From assembly GCF_040256395.1 (NCBI RefSeq), contig NZ_CP158299.1, positions 1,021,501-1,085,500 on the forward strand: a stretch of 64,000 bases of DNA. The letters run 5' to 3'. This document shows, in pieces, positions 14,554-26,199 of this stretch. Made by a program: the position numbers and the translations under genes. The first letter of the stretch is position 1, and each line of letters begins with the position of its first letter. The DNA is from Deinococcus sonorensis KR-87 (lineage in GTDB: Bacteria > Deinococcota > Deinococci > Deinococcales > Deinococcaceae). Under the pieces are notes generated by a model that saw only the letters and a program-made list of their open reading frames with translations, was not told the origin of the DNA and searched no databases.

Positions 14554-15659
14554 CAGGAGCGCTGCCGGTCCGGCTGCACCGGGGGCGTGCCCCGGAACAG
14601 GTCGCGGCCCTCCAGCCGCTCCAGCTGAACGGGCCGGCCCTGCTCGGCACTCTGGTACAGCGCCGCCAGAATGCGCTGGTCCTGCAGGCCCTCCTCGCCC
14701 GGGGTGTAGGGCGTCAGGTCCTCCTGGACACACATCGAGAAGTGATCGAGTTCCAGCGCGAACTGGTCCACCTCGCGCACCAGATGCTCCGTGGCGGCCT
14801 CGGGACTGGCCTGCACCACCCGCAGGTTGGTGTAGGTGAAGGCCGGGTCCAGCGACAGGTTGGCGTCCTCGCCGTACACGGTCAGCGCCCGGTGCTGCGC
14901 CGCGCCGTAGCTGGTCAGGCAGTTGGCGATGATGCCGCTGGGGAAGCGCAGGATGAAGCTCACGCTCTCCTCGACCTCCTTGAAACGCGGGTCGCCGGGC
15001 GTGCTGTGGGTGTACGCGAACACCTCGTACGGCTCCTCGCCGGTCAGGAAGCGGGCGGTGTTCAGGCAGTACAGCCCCACGTCCGGCAGGCTGCCGCCGC
15101 CGGCCAGTTCACGCTTGAGCCGCCACTGCCCGTCGTTGGCCTCCACCTGGGTGTTGACCGAGTTGATCAGCTTGACCCGGCCCAGCTCGCCCCGCTCGAT
15201 CAGCTCGCGGGCCAGCTGATGGTGCGGGGTGTACTGGATGCGGTAGGCGGTCATCAGCCGCACCCCGGCCTCACGGCAGGCCCGCACCATCGCCTCGGCA
15301 TTCTCGGGGGTGTCGGAGAGCGGTTTCTCGCACAGCACGTGCTTGCCGATGCGGGCCGCCCGCTCGGCGTATTCGCGGTGCAGGCTGTTGGGCAGCACGA
15401 TAAACACCGCCTGCACGTCCTCGCGCCCGCGCAGCTCCTCGAACTGCTCGTAGCTGTACACGTCGGCGTCGCTCAGGCCGTGCTGCCGGGCTTTCTGCAG
15501 CGCTTCGTCGCGGTCGCCGCTCACGATGGCCGCCAGCCGCGAGCGACCCGACAGCCGGAAGGCCGGCAGCAGCTCCTCGGTGGTCAGTTCCCCCAGGCCG
15601 ATCACGGCGTAACCGACGCGCTCTTCCGGGGGCAGGATGGTGCGGATTTCCTTAGTCAT
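14553..15659 (-). CDS. Gfo/Idh/MocA-family NAD(P)-dependent oxidoreductase
   Basis: 368 residues. The N-terminal Rossmann fold (VGYAVIGLGELTTEELLPAF) carries GLGELT, where GxGxxG would be usual. The catalytic-lysine motif is CEKPL, and the C-terminal alpha/beta domain typical of glucose-fructose oxidoreductase-like proteins follows. It probably oxidises a sugar or sugar derivative. A GGAGG lies 6 nt before the ATG. The neighbouring glycosyltransferase and UDP-galactopyranose mutase suggest surface-sugar metabolism, but the substrate is unknown. Confidence 0.87.
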   Translation of the reverse strand: MTKEIRTILPPEERVGYAVIGLGELTTEELLPAFRLSGRSRLAAIVSGDRDEALQKARQHGLSDADVYSYEQFEELRGREDVQAVFIVLPNSLHREYAERAARIGKHVLCEKPLSDTPENAEAMVRACREAGVRLMTAYRIQYTPHHQLARELIERGELGRVKLINSVNTQVEANDGQWRLKRELAGGGSLPDVGLYCLNTARFLTGEEPYEVFAYTHSTPGDPRFKEVEESVSFILRFPSGIIANCLTSYGAAQHRALTVYGEDANLSLDPAFTYTNLRVVQASPEAATEHLVREVDQFALELDHFSMCVQEDLTPYTPGEEGLQDQRILAALYQSAEQGRPVQLERLEGRDLFRGTPPVQPDRQRS

Positions 15660-15685
15660 GGGACGCCTCCTGCGGGTGGAATGGA

Positions 15686-15729
15686 GTGCGGCACCGCAGA
15701 GGAAAACCGGGTTCCCTGCCGTGCCGCAC
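15686..15729. other. Short inverted repeat in the gap between the GH1 and Gfo/Idh genes
   Basis: GTGCGGCAC (15686-15694) and its complement at 15721-15729, separated by 26 nt. It could form an RNA hairpin between the two genes on the - strand. Function unknown. Confidence 0.35.
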
Positions 15730-15755
15730 GGGTGATGCTGTGCTCAGATTGGAGA

Positions 15756-17431
15756 TCAGTAGGTGGTGGTGGCCGGGGGCAACGACTCGCCGTCCTGCCG
15801 CTGCCAGTTGGGACGCATCATCTGACCGTCCCAGTGCCATTCCCCGTCCTCTCCGTCGATCAGCAGGTCCAGGGCGGCGTGCAGGGCGTGACGGTCCCAG
15901 TCGTCGGCGCGGATGCACAGGGGACTGCGGCCCAGCCAGTGCAGCCTCAGCTCCTGCGGGTGCGAGACCTCCACCACCGCCCACGGCCGCAGCCGACGGA
16001 TCTGCGAGGTGATCACCTGACCGTCATCCGGCACCGAGACCACCGGCAGGCCACGCAGCCAGCACAGGTGGTCCAGTTCCTCCATCAGCCCGCTGGCCAG
16101 TTCGTCCTGACCCTGCACCAGCAGCAGGGGCCGGCCGGTCAGTTCCAGCGCCTGCACGTCGCCCTCGGCCGGATACGTCACGCGTTCGGCGCGCTGCCAC
16201 CAGCCGGGCCCCGGCAGCACCGGGTGGCTCAGCAGTTCACCGTTCACCAGCTCGCGCGCCAGCTGGGCCAGCGCCGTCTCGCGCGGCCAGCCGGCCGACA
16301 CGTCCCACACGCCCGGCTCGTAGTGGCCCTCCTGGCGGGTCTGCAGGCTGTTCCACTCGGCGCTGCCGAAAGCGGACCAGATGGTCAGAGCGCGCACGTC
16401 CGCGCCCTCCAGCAGGGCCTCGGTGCTGCCCTGCCACGCGGCATTCAGCCAGCGCAGCTGTTCCTCGCGGGTGCAGCCCAGGTGCACCTCGGTGAGCGCC
16501 ATCGGCAGGCCGTAGCGCTCGTGGGTCTCCATCAGCCGGGTGTGATGCAGGCCCTGCAGCGGGCCGCGCACCCGGATCGCCTCCACATCGGCGTACTGCT
16601 GGCGGCCGTTGCCGCCATGCGTGGACTCGGGGTAGCGGTCCAGCCGCTCGTCCAGAAAGCGGTCGCTGGTGAGGTAGAGGTTCAGGCCCAGGATGCCCGG
16701 GGGACAGGGATGCTCGGCAAACCACATCACCTGCTCCTCGGTGGCCCCGGCCCACTTCAGGTAGCTCCACATCGGGTGGCCCGGCCCCACCCGCCCGCAC
16801 AGCAGGTCCCAGGTGATCCAGCGCCGCTCGTTCTCAAAGGCTGCCTGTTCCCGCAGCGCCGGAGTGCTGGCGGTGCGTCCCAGGTCCTCGGTCTGGACCA
16901 GCTGAGACGCCGGATTGATCTCCCGGACCGCCTGCATCGCCAGCACCGTGCCGCGCAGCTCGTTCAGCAGCGCCTGCACGAAGCTGTGGTCGTCCTGCGC
17001 ATGCGGATACCAGTGGCCATACAGCCCCGAGAAGCGCGCGGTGGTCAGCGGCTCGTTGACCGGTGTCCAGTGGTCCAGGTGCGGGTAGCGTTCGGCCACC
17101 CGGCGGGCGTAGTCGGCCAGCTTCTCCGGAAAGGCCGGGTCCAGCAGACTGGTGTGCGCCGGCCCGCTGCCGTGATGCACCAGCCCGGCGATCGGGTCCA
17201 GTTTCAGCCGCTGCAGCTGCTGCAGCGCCGCGTCCGACCAGGTCCAGTCGGGCGTCTGCTCCGGCATGATCCGCTCCCACAGCAGCGGCAGGCGGACGCG
17301 TGAGGCGCCGAGGCTGGCCATCCGGTCCAGATCCTCGGGCCGGCCGGCAAAGCCGGTCAGTTCCTGCTGGTCCAGGGTGTGTGAGGCCGTGCGGGTGTAG
17401 GACGCTTCCGGCCCGACCCACAGCTCCAGCC

Positions 17432-17435
<4 letters not shown>
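15756..17435 (-). CDS. Family 1 glycosidase-like protein with a truncated RmlD-like C-terminal domain
   Basis: 559 residues. Residues 1 to about 400 form a GH1 TIM barrel: the acid/base Glu is in WTPVNEPLTTARFSG and the likely nucleophile Glu in PMALTEVHLGC. From about 430 the sequence changes to a Rossmann-like start (GRPLLLVQGQDELASGLMEE) followed by RRLRPWAVVEVSH. This resembles dTDP-4-dehydrorhamnose reductase, but the glycine motif is degenerate and the protein ends before the YxxxK catalytic region. GH1-RmlD fusions are known in other bacteria; this copy seems to keep only about 130 residues of the second domain. The GTG start overlaps the glf stop. Confidence 0.8.
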
Positions 17436-18572
<1,137 letters not shown>

Positions 18573-18580
<8 letters not shown>

Positions 18581-19751
18581 CGGCGGCGCCCCCCACCACA
18601 CTGATGCCCTTGGGCGCAGCGGGGACTACCGGCCCGGCCCCGTGGCCGCGCAGTAGTTCGTCCATTTCGGCCCAGGTGCGGTCCCACGACACGGTGGACA
18701 GGAACTCGTCGGCCCGCTGCTGACGGTTGAGCCCGGCCGGCGTGCCCTGCTCGTCCAGGGCTGCCTGGATCGCGGCCTCGAAGCTTGCGGCGTCATCGGC
18801 GATCCGCACCACGTTCATCTCGCCGTAGGGCCGCACCACGTCACGGATGCTGGTGGACACCACCGGGCGACCCGCGGCCAGATACTCGGGCGTCTTGGTG
18901 GGCGAGATGAATTCGGTGGCCTCGTTGCGGGCGAACGGCAGCAGGGCCACGTCCCAGCCGGCCATATAGGCGGGCAGCTCCTTGTAGTCCTTCTGGCCCA
19001 GGTAGTGGATGTTGGGCCCCTGCGGCAGCTCTTCCGGCGAGACCTTCACCACCGGTCCCACCAGCACGAACTGCCACTCGGGCCGGGCGTCGGCCACCGC
19101 CTGCACCAGCGCGGCGTCGAAGCGCTCGTCCAGCACGCCACAGAAGCCGAGCCGCGGGTGCGGCAGGTGTGCCTGATCGGCCGGGTCCTGGCGCAGCTTG
19201 CGGGCCTGGGTGAAGTGGGCCACGTCCACGCTCGATGGGAATGGATACGCGTGCGAATGCTGGCGCTGCTTGGCCTCCCACAGGCGGTAGCCGCCGGTGA
19301 ACACCAGGTCCGCCTGCCGGAACAGCTGCTGCTCACGGGCATGCAGCTCCGGCGGAGCGAAACGGAAGTTGGCCAGCTCGTCCATGCAGTCGTAGACGGT
19401 CCGCGCGGGCTTGAGGCCGGCCGTGATCGGCAGTTCCATGGGGGTGTAGATCCACAGGACGTAGTCGCTCAGCTGCTCCTCGGCCACCAGCTGCTCCAGC
19501 AGGCGGCGCGTGCGCATCTGGGACTCGGCCGGGCCGAGGTCCTGCACCACGTGCGGGGTGCAGACCATGACGCCGCTCGCGTCCCGGCGGGTTTCCAGCC
19601 AGTCGCGGTCACCAAAGATCGGTTCCTCGAAGTAGTACACGCGGCGATCCTGCGCCGCGCGGGTCATCAGGTGCTGCGGACGCTGAAACACAAAGTTCCA
19701 GCGCAGATGGGCAATGCAGATCAGATCCGGGGCATCAGTCATGGTATTCAT
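18573..19751 (-). CDS. Family 1-type glycosyltransferase
   Basis: A 392-residue GT-B fold transferase. The N-terminal half has LRWNFVFQRPQHLMTRAA, a signature of a group of surface-glycan transferases that occurs next to glf genes. The C-terminal nucleotide-sugar site is in FISPTKTPEYLAAGRPVVST, with the E-x7 motif. GGAA lies upstream of the ATG. It is the first gene of a five-gene - strand operon ending with the alpha/beta hydrolase. Donor and acceptor are unknown; galactofuranose transfer is plausible from the adjacent mutase. Confidence 0.88.
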
Positions 19752-19813
19752 CGGGTTTCATTCCTTTCACGTCTGTCCGGCAGGCTCTGGACCCAGGCGT
19801 GCTGCTTCGGGTG

Positions 19814-19825
19814 CTTATGCATAAG
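19814..19825. promoter_or_regulatory. Perfect palindrome CTTATGCATAAG between divergent genes
   Basis: A 12-bp perfect palindrome in the AT-rich 198-bp gap between the glycosyltransferase (-) and folC (+). It is a possible operator; a related TATGCATAA occurs at 39435-39443 upstream of the pyrimidine operon. No clear -35/-10 pair for the glycosyltransferase gene was found. Confidence 0.35.
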
Positions 19826-19937
19826 AACCCATTCCCGGCTCATCTGCGTGAAATTTGCAAAATCTTTCTTTCGATTCTGTGTATTAAAGAATTCTTGAAG
19901 CCTTCATCAAGTTCCGGTGGAGGTCCGCTGAGCGCAG

Positions 19938-19943
19938 TACGCT
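19938..19943 (+). promoter_or_regulatory. -10 box TACGCT of a leaderless folC promoter
   Basis: TACGCT, 6 nt, then ATG 19950; same geometry as the other leaderless genes. Confidence 0.5.
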
Positions 19944-19949
19944 GCTGTT

Positions 19950-21146
19950 ATGGCAGCAGTTTTTGCCCCGCACGAGTGGTTGTTTTCTCGAAAACGCGCA
20001 GGTCAGTCGCGGGGTTCGGCGGCGACTTTGCGCGTGCTGGAGCGACTTCATCACCCGGATCAGCATTTCGACAGTCTGCGGGTGGTGGGCACCAACGGAA
20101 AGGGCAGCGTCTGCGCCATGCTGGAGGCCGGGGTGCTGGCCGCCGGACAGCGGGTCGGGCGCTTCACCAGCCCGCATCTGGAACGGTTCGAGGAGCGGAT
20201 CCGGGTTGCGGGCCACGAACTGGACCCGGCGCGGACCGCGGCGTTCGTGCAATGGGCCAGACTTCACGCTCCGGAGGCCGCCTTTTTTGACCTGACGCTG
20301 GCGCTGGCGTGCCAGGTGTTTGCCGAGGACGGGGTGCCGTGGGCCGTGATGGAGGCGGGGGTGGGCGGCGCCTCGGACGCCACCCAGGCGCTGCGGCGGG
20401 TCCGGGCGGTGCTGATCACCAACGTCGCGCTGGACCACACGGCCACCCTGGGACCCACCCTGAGCGACATCGCGCGCGACAAGGCCGGAGCCGCGCAGCC
20501 GGGCGTGCCGCTGCTGACCACCGCTGAAGGGGAGGGCCTGCAGGTGATCGAACGGACGGCGCAGGAACGTGGCGCGCCGCTGTACACACCCGCGAGCCAC
20601 CCTACGCTGTTCCGGCTGCCGCACCCGCCCCAGCTGACCGGAGCCCACCAGCGGCAGAATGCCCGCCTGGCGGTGGCCACCCTGCGGCTCTTCGGCTGGG
20701 ACGCGGGGCTCGGGGCAGCGCTCCAGGCCGACTGGCCCGCCCGCCTGGAACGCTTCGAGCTGCAGGAGCGCACGGTACTGCTGGACGGCGCCCACAACCC
20801 GGCGGCGGCACAGGCGCTGGCGCTGGCTGTGCCGCATGCAGACGTGCTGCTGTTCGGAGGTCTGGCGCGCAAGGACACCCTCCGCACGCTGGAGGCGCTG
20901 CTGGAGGTGGCGCAGCGGCGTGTCTACACCCACCCGGACCCGCAGCAGCCGGCCGCCGACCTGCAGGCGCTGGCCGAAACGTACGGCGGTGAGGTGGAGC
21001 CGCAGGCGGCCTTGGCCCTGACCCGCGCCCTGGAGCTCACGCCGCCCGGCGGAACGCTGCTGATTGCCGGCAGCCTGTATCTGGCGGGGCAGCTGCGGCC
21101 CCTGCTTGACAGCGCTGCCCACCCTTCGTATACTTCCTTCCGCTGA
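19950..21146 (+). CDS. folC: Dihydrofolate synthase / folylpolyglutamate synthase
   Basis: 398-residue Mur-ligase-fold enzyme that adds glutamate to dihydropteroate and folates. Seen: P-loop VVGTNGKGSV (Lys51), FTSPHLERFEERIRV, the metal/ATP motif EAGVGGASDAT, TNVALDHTATLG, and the C-terminal ligase domain with LLDGAHNPAAAQA. Length is usual for the family. It is transcribed from a leaderless promoter; the promoter of the following tRNA lies inside its last 40 bp. Confidence 0.94.
   Translation: MAAVFAPHEWLFSRKRAGQSRGSAATLRVLERLHHPDQHFDSLRVVGTNGKGSVCAMLEAGVLAAGQRVGRFTSPHLERFEERIRVAGHELDPARTAAFVQWARLHAPEAAFFDLTLALACQVFAEDGVPWAVMEAGVGGASDATQALRRVRAVLITNVALDHTATLGPTLSDIARDKAGAAQPGVPLLTTAEGEGLQVIERTAQERGAPLYTPASHPTLFRLPHPPQLTGAHQRQNARLAVATLRLFGWDAGLGAALQADWPARLERFELQERTVLLDGAHNPAAAQALALAVPHADVLLFGGLARKDTLRTLEALLEVAQRRVYTHPDPQQPAADLQALAETYGGEVEPQAALALTRALELTPPGGTLLIAGSLYLAGQLRPLLDSAAHPSYTSFR
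21106..21134 (+). promoter_or_regulatory. Strong promoter of tRNA-Lys inside the folC 3' end
   Basis: TTGACA (21106-21111), exactly 17 nt, TATACT (21129-21134). The start would fall near 21141, about 23 nt before the tRNA. Confidence 0.9.
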
Positions 21147-21163
21147 CCGTGCAGGTCAGGTGT

Positions 21164-21239
<76 letters not shown>

Positions 21240-21244
21240 CACAG

Positions 21245-21273
21245 AACCCCCGCCCAGAGCGGGGGTTTCTTTT
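21245..21273 (+). terminator. Intrinsic terminator of tRNA-Lys
   Basis: Stem AACCCCCGC/GCGGGGGTT with loop CCAGA, then TCTTTT. Confidence 0.9.
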
Positions 21274-21572
21274 GCCGTTCAAAGGCGGCGGCCAGCGCCC
21301 TCTCCACCAGGATGTTGGCCAGGGCGTACCGGGGCACCCTCGGCACGCACATCACGCTGGAACTGGGCATCCCGCGACTTTCCACGTCCGCGCCTCGAAC
21401 ATGCCGCTTGCGGCGGTGTTCATGAATGCTGTCCGGCTTCAACCTTGACCCAACCGGCATCCCGGGTGGGCCCATCATCGGCTATCAAGGAGCAGGAGCG
21501 CGCCACGTCCGGACGGTCCGGAGCCCGCGACTCTGGTCGGCGTGCCCGGGTGCCGGCCGGAAAGGAACCCTG
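21274..21572. other. Noncoding gap between tRNA-Lys and the esterase-like gene
   Basis: No convincing gene on either strand. A TTGACC at 21445-21450 may belong to the esterase promoter, but no -10 box lies at 16-18 nt. An open frame continuing the esterase upstream to 21426 has no start signal and is not used. Confidence 0.4.
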
Positions 21573-22907
21573 ATGACCCGCCTGCAGACCCTTCAGGACG
21601 CCCTCAGGGCAGCGGCCCAGCCGCTCCTGGGCGCGTCCGACGACTATACGGCGCTGCTTGAGCGCGCCGGTTCGGCCCGCTTTGTGCTGATCGGAGAGGC
21701 GTCGCACGGCACCCATGAGTTCTACCGGGAACGCGCCAGAATCACCCGGCGGCTGATCGAGGAGCACGGGTTCACGGCCGTGGCGGTGGAGGCCGACTGG
21801 CCGGACGCGGGCCGCGTCCACCGATATGTGCAGGGCCAGAGCGACGACCCGGATGCCCTGCAGGCATTGGGCAGCTTCCAGCGCTTCCCCGCCTGGATGT
21901 GGCGCAACGAGGACGTCCTGGCCTTTGTGGAGTGGCTGCGGGACCACAACGAGCGGCACCCGGACCGGACGACCGGCTTCTACGGCATGGACCTGTATAG
22001 CCTGCACCGCTCGATGGGTGCGGTGGTCGAGTACCTGGAAGGGGTGGACCCGGAGGCGGCCCGACGGGCCCGGCAGCGCTACAGCTGCTTCGAGCCGTTC
22101 GGCCAGGACCCGCAGCAGTACGGCCTGGCCACCGGCTACGGCCTGGAGGAGCCGTGTGAGGATGAGGCCGTGGCGCAGCTGGTGGAACTGCAGCGGCAGG
22201 AGCAGGCCCTGACCCACGGCAGCCCGCTGGCCGAGGACGAGCACTTCTATGCCGAGCAGAACGCGCGTCTGGCCCTCAATGCCGAGCGTTACTACCGGGA
22301 GATGTTCCGGGGCCATCACGACACCTGGAACCTGCGCGACACGCACATGGCCGACACCATTGACGCGCTGGTAGAGCATCAGGCGGCCCAGGGCCGGGAC
22401 GCGAAGGTCGTGGTGTGGGCGCACAACTCGCACCTGGGCGATGCCCGCGCCACCGAGGCGGGCTGGCGGCAGGGCCAGCAGAATGTCGGCCAGTACCTGC
22501 GGGAGCGGCATCCCGGCGAGACGTACCTGATCGGGTTCAGCACCTACCAGGGCGAGGTGAGCGCCGCGGACGACTGGGGCGAGGCCGTGCAACGCAAGCG
22601 GGTGCGTCCCGGGCTGCCGGGCAGCACCGAGGCGCTGCTGCACGGGCTGGACCTGCCGGCCTTCTGGCTGGACCTGCGCCAGCAGAACGCCGCGACCGAA
22701 GGCCTGCGCGAGGAGCGGCTGCAGCGGTACATCGGCGTGATCTACCGGCCCGAGACCGAGCGACGCAGCCACTACGCCCAGGCGCGCCTGGGCGAGCAGT
22801 ACGACGCCCTGCTGTACTTCGACCGCACCAGCGCCCTGGTGCCGCTGGACCGCACCGGCGGCTGGGAAGCGGGCGAGCTGCCCGACACCTACCCGTCCGG
22901 CGAGTAG
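21573..22907 (+). CDS. Erythromycin esterase family protein
   Basis: 444 residues. Family motifs: FVLIGEASHGTHEFYRERAR (the EAxHG loop with the general-base His), AVEADWPDAGRV, KVVVWAHNSHLGDARATE and YLIGFSTYQGEV. Members include macrolide-inactivating EreA/B, but most, like this one, are uncharacterised cytoplasmic hydrolases, so no resistance phenotype should be assumed. ATG 21573 has AAAGGAA 6 nt upstream. It stands alone and faces the methyltransferase gene tail to tail. Confidence 0.85.
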   Translation: MTRLQTLQDALRAAAQPLLGASDDYTALLERAGSARFVLIGEASHGTHEFYRERARITRRLIEEHGFTAVAVEADWPDAGRVHRYVQGQSDDPDALQALGSFQRFPAWMWRNEDVLAFVEWLRDHNERHPDRTTGFYGMDLYSLHRSMGAVVEYLEGVDPEAARRARQRYSCFEPFGQDPQQYGLATGYGLEEPCEDEAVAQLVELQRQEQALTHGSPLAEDEHFYAEQNARLALNAERYYREMFRGHHDTWNLRDTHMADTIDALVEHQAAQGRDAKVVVWAHNSHLGDARATEAGWRQGQQNVGQYLRERHPGETYLIGFSTYQGEVSAADDWGEAVQRKRVRPGLPGSTEALLHGLDLPAFWLDLRQQNAATEGLREERLQRYIGVIYRPETERRSHYAQARLGEQYDALLYFDRTSALVPLDRTGGWEAGELPDTYPSGE

Positions 22908-22913
22908 CGGTCC

Positions 22914-23795
22914 TCAGCCGCGCCGCACACCGGTCACCAGCACCTCGTATTTGCCGGTCACATAGACCGTAAAGCCGTGTTTCTGCAGGTACCGGCGCGT
23001 CTGGGCCACGTCCTTGATCAGCAGGCTCAGGTCCGGACGGCGGAAGTTGAGCATCCGGGCGCCGTACCGCTGCGCCCCGGCGCTGTAGCGGCAGTTGGGA
23101 AAGCCCACGATGACGGTGCCGTCTGCCTGCAGCTGCTCGCGGCACAGCGCCCTCAGCAGCGTGTCGGTGTCGATGCTTGGGCTCTGCAGCACGTTCAGCG
23201 CCAGAATCAGGCGGAAGTGGCCCAGGTCCGGGTCCGGCAGGCTCCGCACGTCGCGGGTCAGGAAGGTGGCCTGTGGATGGCGCTGGCGGGCGGTGGCCAG
23301 GGCCGAGTCGTCCAGGTCCAGGCCCAGCACCTCAAAGCGGGTGTCCGGGTACACCAGCGGCAGGGTGTCCAGCTCGCGGCCCTGGCCGACCCCCAGCGCC
23401 AGCACCCGGTCACCGATTTGCAAGTGCGCGCGCTCCAGCGCCTCGCCGAGGTCCTGCAGCAGCCAGGGGTCCTCCAGCTTGTCGATGCGGGCGAACTCGC
23501 TGCCCGCCCCGTAGCCCCCGTCCAGCCGGCGTTCGGCCGCCGGCAGCCGCCGGAAGCGCAGCTGCACCAGCTCGCCGTCCGGCTGCGGGGTGAGCAGCTG
23601 CGCGTCCAGCAGGTCGGCCACGTCGGTCCAGCTCTGGTAGGGGCGGTGGATGCCGGCGGCCGTGCGTTCGCCCGGATACAGCCCCCATCCCAGGTCCGGG
23701 TCCGGCACCCGCAGCTGCACTTCCGGGTGCAGCTGCAGCGCGGCGCGCAGGCGGGGCAGGATCTCGTGCAGCGGCTCATGCCGGAAGGTGAACAC
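22914..23795 (-). CDS. Class I SAM-dependent methyltransferase
   Basis: 293 residues. A family-specific N-terminal region of about 120 residues contains DPDLGWGLYPGER and WTDVADLLDAQLL. It precedes a Rossmann methyltransferase domain: motif I VLALGVGQGRELD, acidic LGLDLDDSALATARQRHP, then FLTRDVRSL and LILALNVLQS. The substrate is unknown. The GTG start has TAGCCT 6 nt upstream, indicating a leaderless mRNA that diverges from the RraA-like gene. Confidence 0.8.
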   Translation of the reverse strand: MFTFRHEPLHEILPRLRAALQLHPEVQLRVPDPDLGWGLYPGERTAAGIHRPYQSWTDVADLLDAQLLTPQPDGELVQLRFRRLPAAERRLDGGYGAGSEFARIDKLEDPWLLQDLGEALERAHLQIGDRVLALGVGQGRELDTLPLVYPDTRFEVLGLDLDDSALATARQRHPQATFLTRDVRSLPDPDLGHFRLILALNVLQSPSIDTDTLLRALCREQLQADGTVIVGFPNCRYSAGAQRYGARMLNFRRPDLSLLIKDVAQTRRYLQKHGFTVYVTGKYEVLVTGVRRG

Positions 23796-23801
23796 CGGCC
23801 G

Positions 23802-23832
23802 AGGCTAGCACCGATGGGCGGTGCTCTACACT
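23802..23832. promoter_or_regulatory. Divergent pair of leaderless promoters
   Basis: TAGCCT on the - strand (23802-23807) stands 6 nt from GTG 23795. TACACT on the + strand (23827-23832) stands 6 nt from ATG 23839. The two genes share a 43-bp intergenic space, so their -35 regions must overlap. Confidence 0.5.
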
Positions 23833-23838
23833 CGGACC

Positions 23839-24324
23839 ATGAACAGCTACCCGACGGCCGATCTGTGTGACGCCCACCCGGAGGTGCAGGTGGCCGAGCC
23901 CATCTTCCGTGATTACGGCGGCCAGCTGGCCTTTGCGGGTCCGGCCCTCACCGTGCGGGTCTTCGAGGACAATACCCTGGTGCGCGCCACGCTGGAGACG
24001 CCGGGGCAGGGCCGGGTGCTGGTGGTGGACGGGGGCGCCAGCCTGCACTGCGCGCTGGTGGGCGATCAGCTCGGCACGCTGGCGGTGCAGAACGGCTGGG
24101 CGGGCGTGGTCATCAACGGCTGCGTGCGCGACAGTGCCGCGCTGGCCCGGCTGCCGCTGGGGGTCAAGGCGCTGGGCACCCATCCGCGGCGCAGCAACAA
24201 GGGCAGCGACGGCGAGCGCGAGGTGGGTCTGACGTTCGCCAGCGTCACGATCAACTCCGGCGATTGGATTTACGCCGACGCCGACGGCCTGCTGGTCAGC
24301 CAGACCCCGCTGCACACGCCATAA
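23839..24324 (+). CDS. rraA: RraA family protein (RNase E regulator / HMG aldolase fold)
   Basis: 161 residues, matching the RraA length. Motifs: [36 protein letters not shown] and the signature [20 protein letters not shown] with the Gly/Arg-Asp pair that binds metal and substrate in HMG/CHA aldolases. RraA inhibits RNase E in E. coli; related proteins are class II pyruvate aldolases. Which activity this one has cannot be read from sequence. ATG 23839 is preferred, with TACACT 6 nt upstream. Tiny-RNA unit A begins at its stop codon on the other strand. Confidence 0.88.
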   Translation: MNSYPTADLCDAHPEVQVAEPIFRDYGGQLAFAGPALTVRVFEDNTLVRATLETPGQGRVLVVDGGASLHCALVGDQLGTLAVQNGWAGVVINGCVRDSAALARLPLGVKALGTHPRRSNKGSDGEREVGLTFASVTINSGDWIYADADGLLVSQTPLHTP

Positions 24325-24349
24325 AAAACCCGCCCTCTCAGGCGGTGAT
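24323..24349 (-). ncRNA. Predicted tiny terminator RNA, unit A
   Basis: Predicted transcript of about 27 nt: AUCA, then stem CCGCC/GGCGG with loop UGAGAG, then U6. The start (24349, an A) is the 7th nucleotide after TATATT. The promoter is TTGACG (24384-24379), 17 nt, TATATT (24361-24356). The U tract coincides with the A-rich rraA stop region. One of three copies; see units B and C. Confidence 0.5.
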
Positions 24350-24355
24350 GACAAG

Positions 24356-24384
24356 AATATAGCGCGGTATGCAGAGGGCGTCAA
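24356..24384 (-). promoter_or_regulatory. Promoter of tiny-RNA unit A
   Basis: TTGACG, 17 nt, TATATT. The spacer contains TGCATACCGCGC, nearly identical to units B and C. TGCAT also occurs just upstream of the -35 box. Confidence 0.75.
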
Positions 24385-24395
24385 GGTCATGCAGG

Positions 24396-24523
24396 CGGAG
24401 CCGGGATGCCTCTGTGGTCTGCACGCCTGCAGGGGAGGGCCTGCAGCGGTTGACCAGAATGAAGCCCCCTGTCCTGAGTGTCTGGCGCCGGCACCGACCG
24501 CTCCGCCCGAGGCAGTTAGCCAC
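24396..24523. other. Noncoding spacer between units A and B
   Basis: 128 bp with no gene, no further repeat copy and no clear promoter seen. Confidence 0.5.
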
Positions 24524-24550
24524 AAAAAAAGCGCCCTTTCGGACGCTGAT
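24524..24550 (-). ncRNA. Predicted tiny terminator RNA, unit B
   Basis: Predicted transcript of about 27 nt: AUCAGCGUCC-GAAA-GGGCGCU followed by U6-7. The start (24550, an A) is the 7th nucleotide after TATACT. It lies downstream of mmsA, in tandem with unit A about 200 bp away, both reading toward rraA. Confidence 0.5.
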
Positions 24551-24556
24551 AAAGAA

Positions 24557-24585
24557 AGTATAGCGGGGTATGCAGGGCCAGTCAA
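24557..24585 (-). promoter_or_regulatory. Promoter of tiny-RNA unit B
   Basis: TTGACT (24585-24580), 17 nt, TATACT (24562-24557). The spacer contains TGCATACCCCGC, identical to unit C. GCATA recurs upstream of the -35 box, 20 bp away. Confidence 0.8.
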
Positions 24586-24615
24586 GCCTATGCGTGGCCT
24601 GCTGGCCCCTGGCCC

Positions 24616-26124
<1,509 letters not shown>

Positions 26125-26199
26125 GGGGACTCCTTCAGGAAGAGAGGGGGTGGCCTGCAGCAGGGCAGCCAGAGAGGTCGGTCGGGCGTGGAGCCCGGC

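Noticed and set aside
13803..17303. An open frame of over 1,100 codons on the + strand across the hydrolase, Gfo/Idh and GH1 genes
   Set aside because: It is a high-GC shadow: low-complexity Arg/Pro/Ala/Gln/His-rich translation, no start signal, and it lies opposite three clear enzymes. Similar long shadows opposite mmsA, cphA and the CheB-CheR gene were rejected for the same reason.
21300..21478. Short frames between tRNA-Lys and the esterase gene as a small gene
   Set aside because: No start signal, no recognisable motif, and composition does not favour any frame.
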